Shown here piece by piece: positions 34,334-34,411 of a stretch of DNA of 34,411 nucleotides (positions are counted from its first letter, which is position 1; the number at the start of each line of letters is the position of its first letter). The stretch is taken from positions 1 to 34,411 of the forward strand of contig JBNLBT010000027.1 in NCBI GenBank assembly GCA_050303435.1, given 5' to 3'. The notes under the pieces were generated by a model. That model worked only from the letters and a program-made list of their open reading frames with translations, searched no databases and was not told the origin of the DNA. The stretch is from JBNLBT01 sp050303435 (GTDB lineage Bacteria; Pseudomonadota; Gammaproteobacteria; Xanthomonadales; Marinicellaceae). Made by a program: the position numbers and the translations under genes.

Positions 34334-34411
34334 TTTAAATATTTTTGAATAATTTATTGGAGGTGATTCTTTTGTTGAGAATTTTCACAACTCAATAAAT
34401 GAATAATTTTG
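34323..34411. other. AT-rich window edge without a supported gene
   Basis: This stretch is visibly richer in A and T than any neighbouring gene. On the minus strand a frame open from the window edge ends at TAA (34356-34354) and could be the last codons of another gene. On the plus strand GGAGGTGAT (34359-34367) is a near-perfect Shine-Dalgarno, but the TTG codons after it lead only to an eight-codon frame. I see no function I can support. Confidence 0.3.

Noticed and set aside
34359..34398. Plus-strand gene starting after the GGAGGTGAT ribosome-like site
   Set aside because: The TTG codons downstream run into TAA after eight codons, and the only later ATG is over 30 bases from the site.
1..34411. 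CRISPR arrays, complete insertion sequences or rRNA genes
   Set aside because: I saw no regularly spaced identical repeats, no transposase motif and no rRNA sequence in the window.

Overview
The window looks like chromosomal DNA of a gammaproteobacterium. It carries pilMNOPQ and pilBCD-coaE type IV pilus clusters, a yfgM-bamB-der operon, PhoB, FolD, MoeA and SucCD, with intermediate base composition. The order coaE-pilD-pilC-pilB next to sucCD recalls the Xanthomonadales/Lysobacterales arrangement. A marine relative such as Marinicella is possible, but that placement is inference from synteny and protein style, not from a search.

Layout. Positions 1-178 look like the right end of an integrated element: the first codons of a leftward gene, TTGGTAAC repeats resembling tyrosine-integrase arm sites, and the 3' end of a tRNA, probably tRNA-Leu, as attachment site. 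A small basic protein (292-477) follows. Then come leftward genes: phoB, and an efflux operon made of a lipoprotein adaptor and two RND pumps (1328-8746). The leftward pilMNOPQ operon (11624-16673) continues into a large Ig-like lipoprotein (8848-11601) and ends at a clear terminator. A tRNA-Ile2(CAU) gene separates pilM from coaE, pilD, pilC and pilB (17111-21534). Rightward genes are sucCD (21855-23899), a DUF4426/DUF4139 pair of exported proteins (24029-25969) and a DUF1631 protein (26080-28383) with a perfect CRP-type palindrome in its promoter. The last block is a leftward, tightly overlapping operon: yfgM remnant, bamB, der, moeA, a rhodanese-E1 fusion and folD (28378-34322). Its upstream gene is cut by AT-rich, unrelated-looking sequence at the right edge.

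How the genes work together. PilM, PilN, PilO, PilP and PilQ form the alignment complex and outer-membrane pore. PilB is the extension motor, PilC the platform and PilD the prepilin peptidase. No pilin, PilT or pilRS lies here. The two RND pumps and adaptor should form an efflux pump with an outer-membrane channel encoded elsewhere. BamB serves outer-membrane protein assembly, Der ribosome assembly, MoeA and the rhodanese-E1 protein molybdopterin or sulfur-carrier chemistry, and FolD one-carbon metabolism. The most interesting items are the island end, the uncharacterised lipoprotein in the pilus operon, the class II CRP-like promoter before the DUF1631 gene, the reversed rhodanese-E1 fusion and the broken yfgM end.
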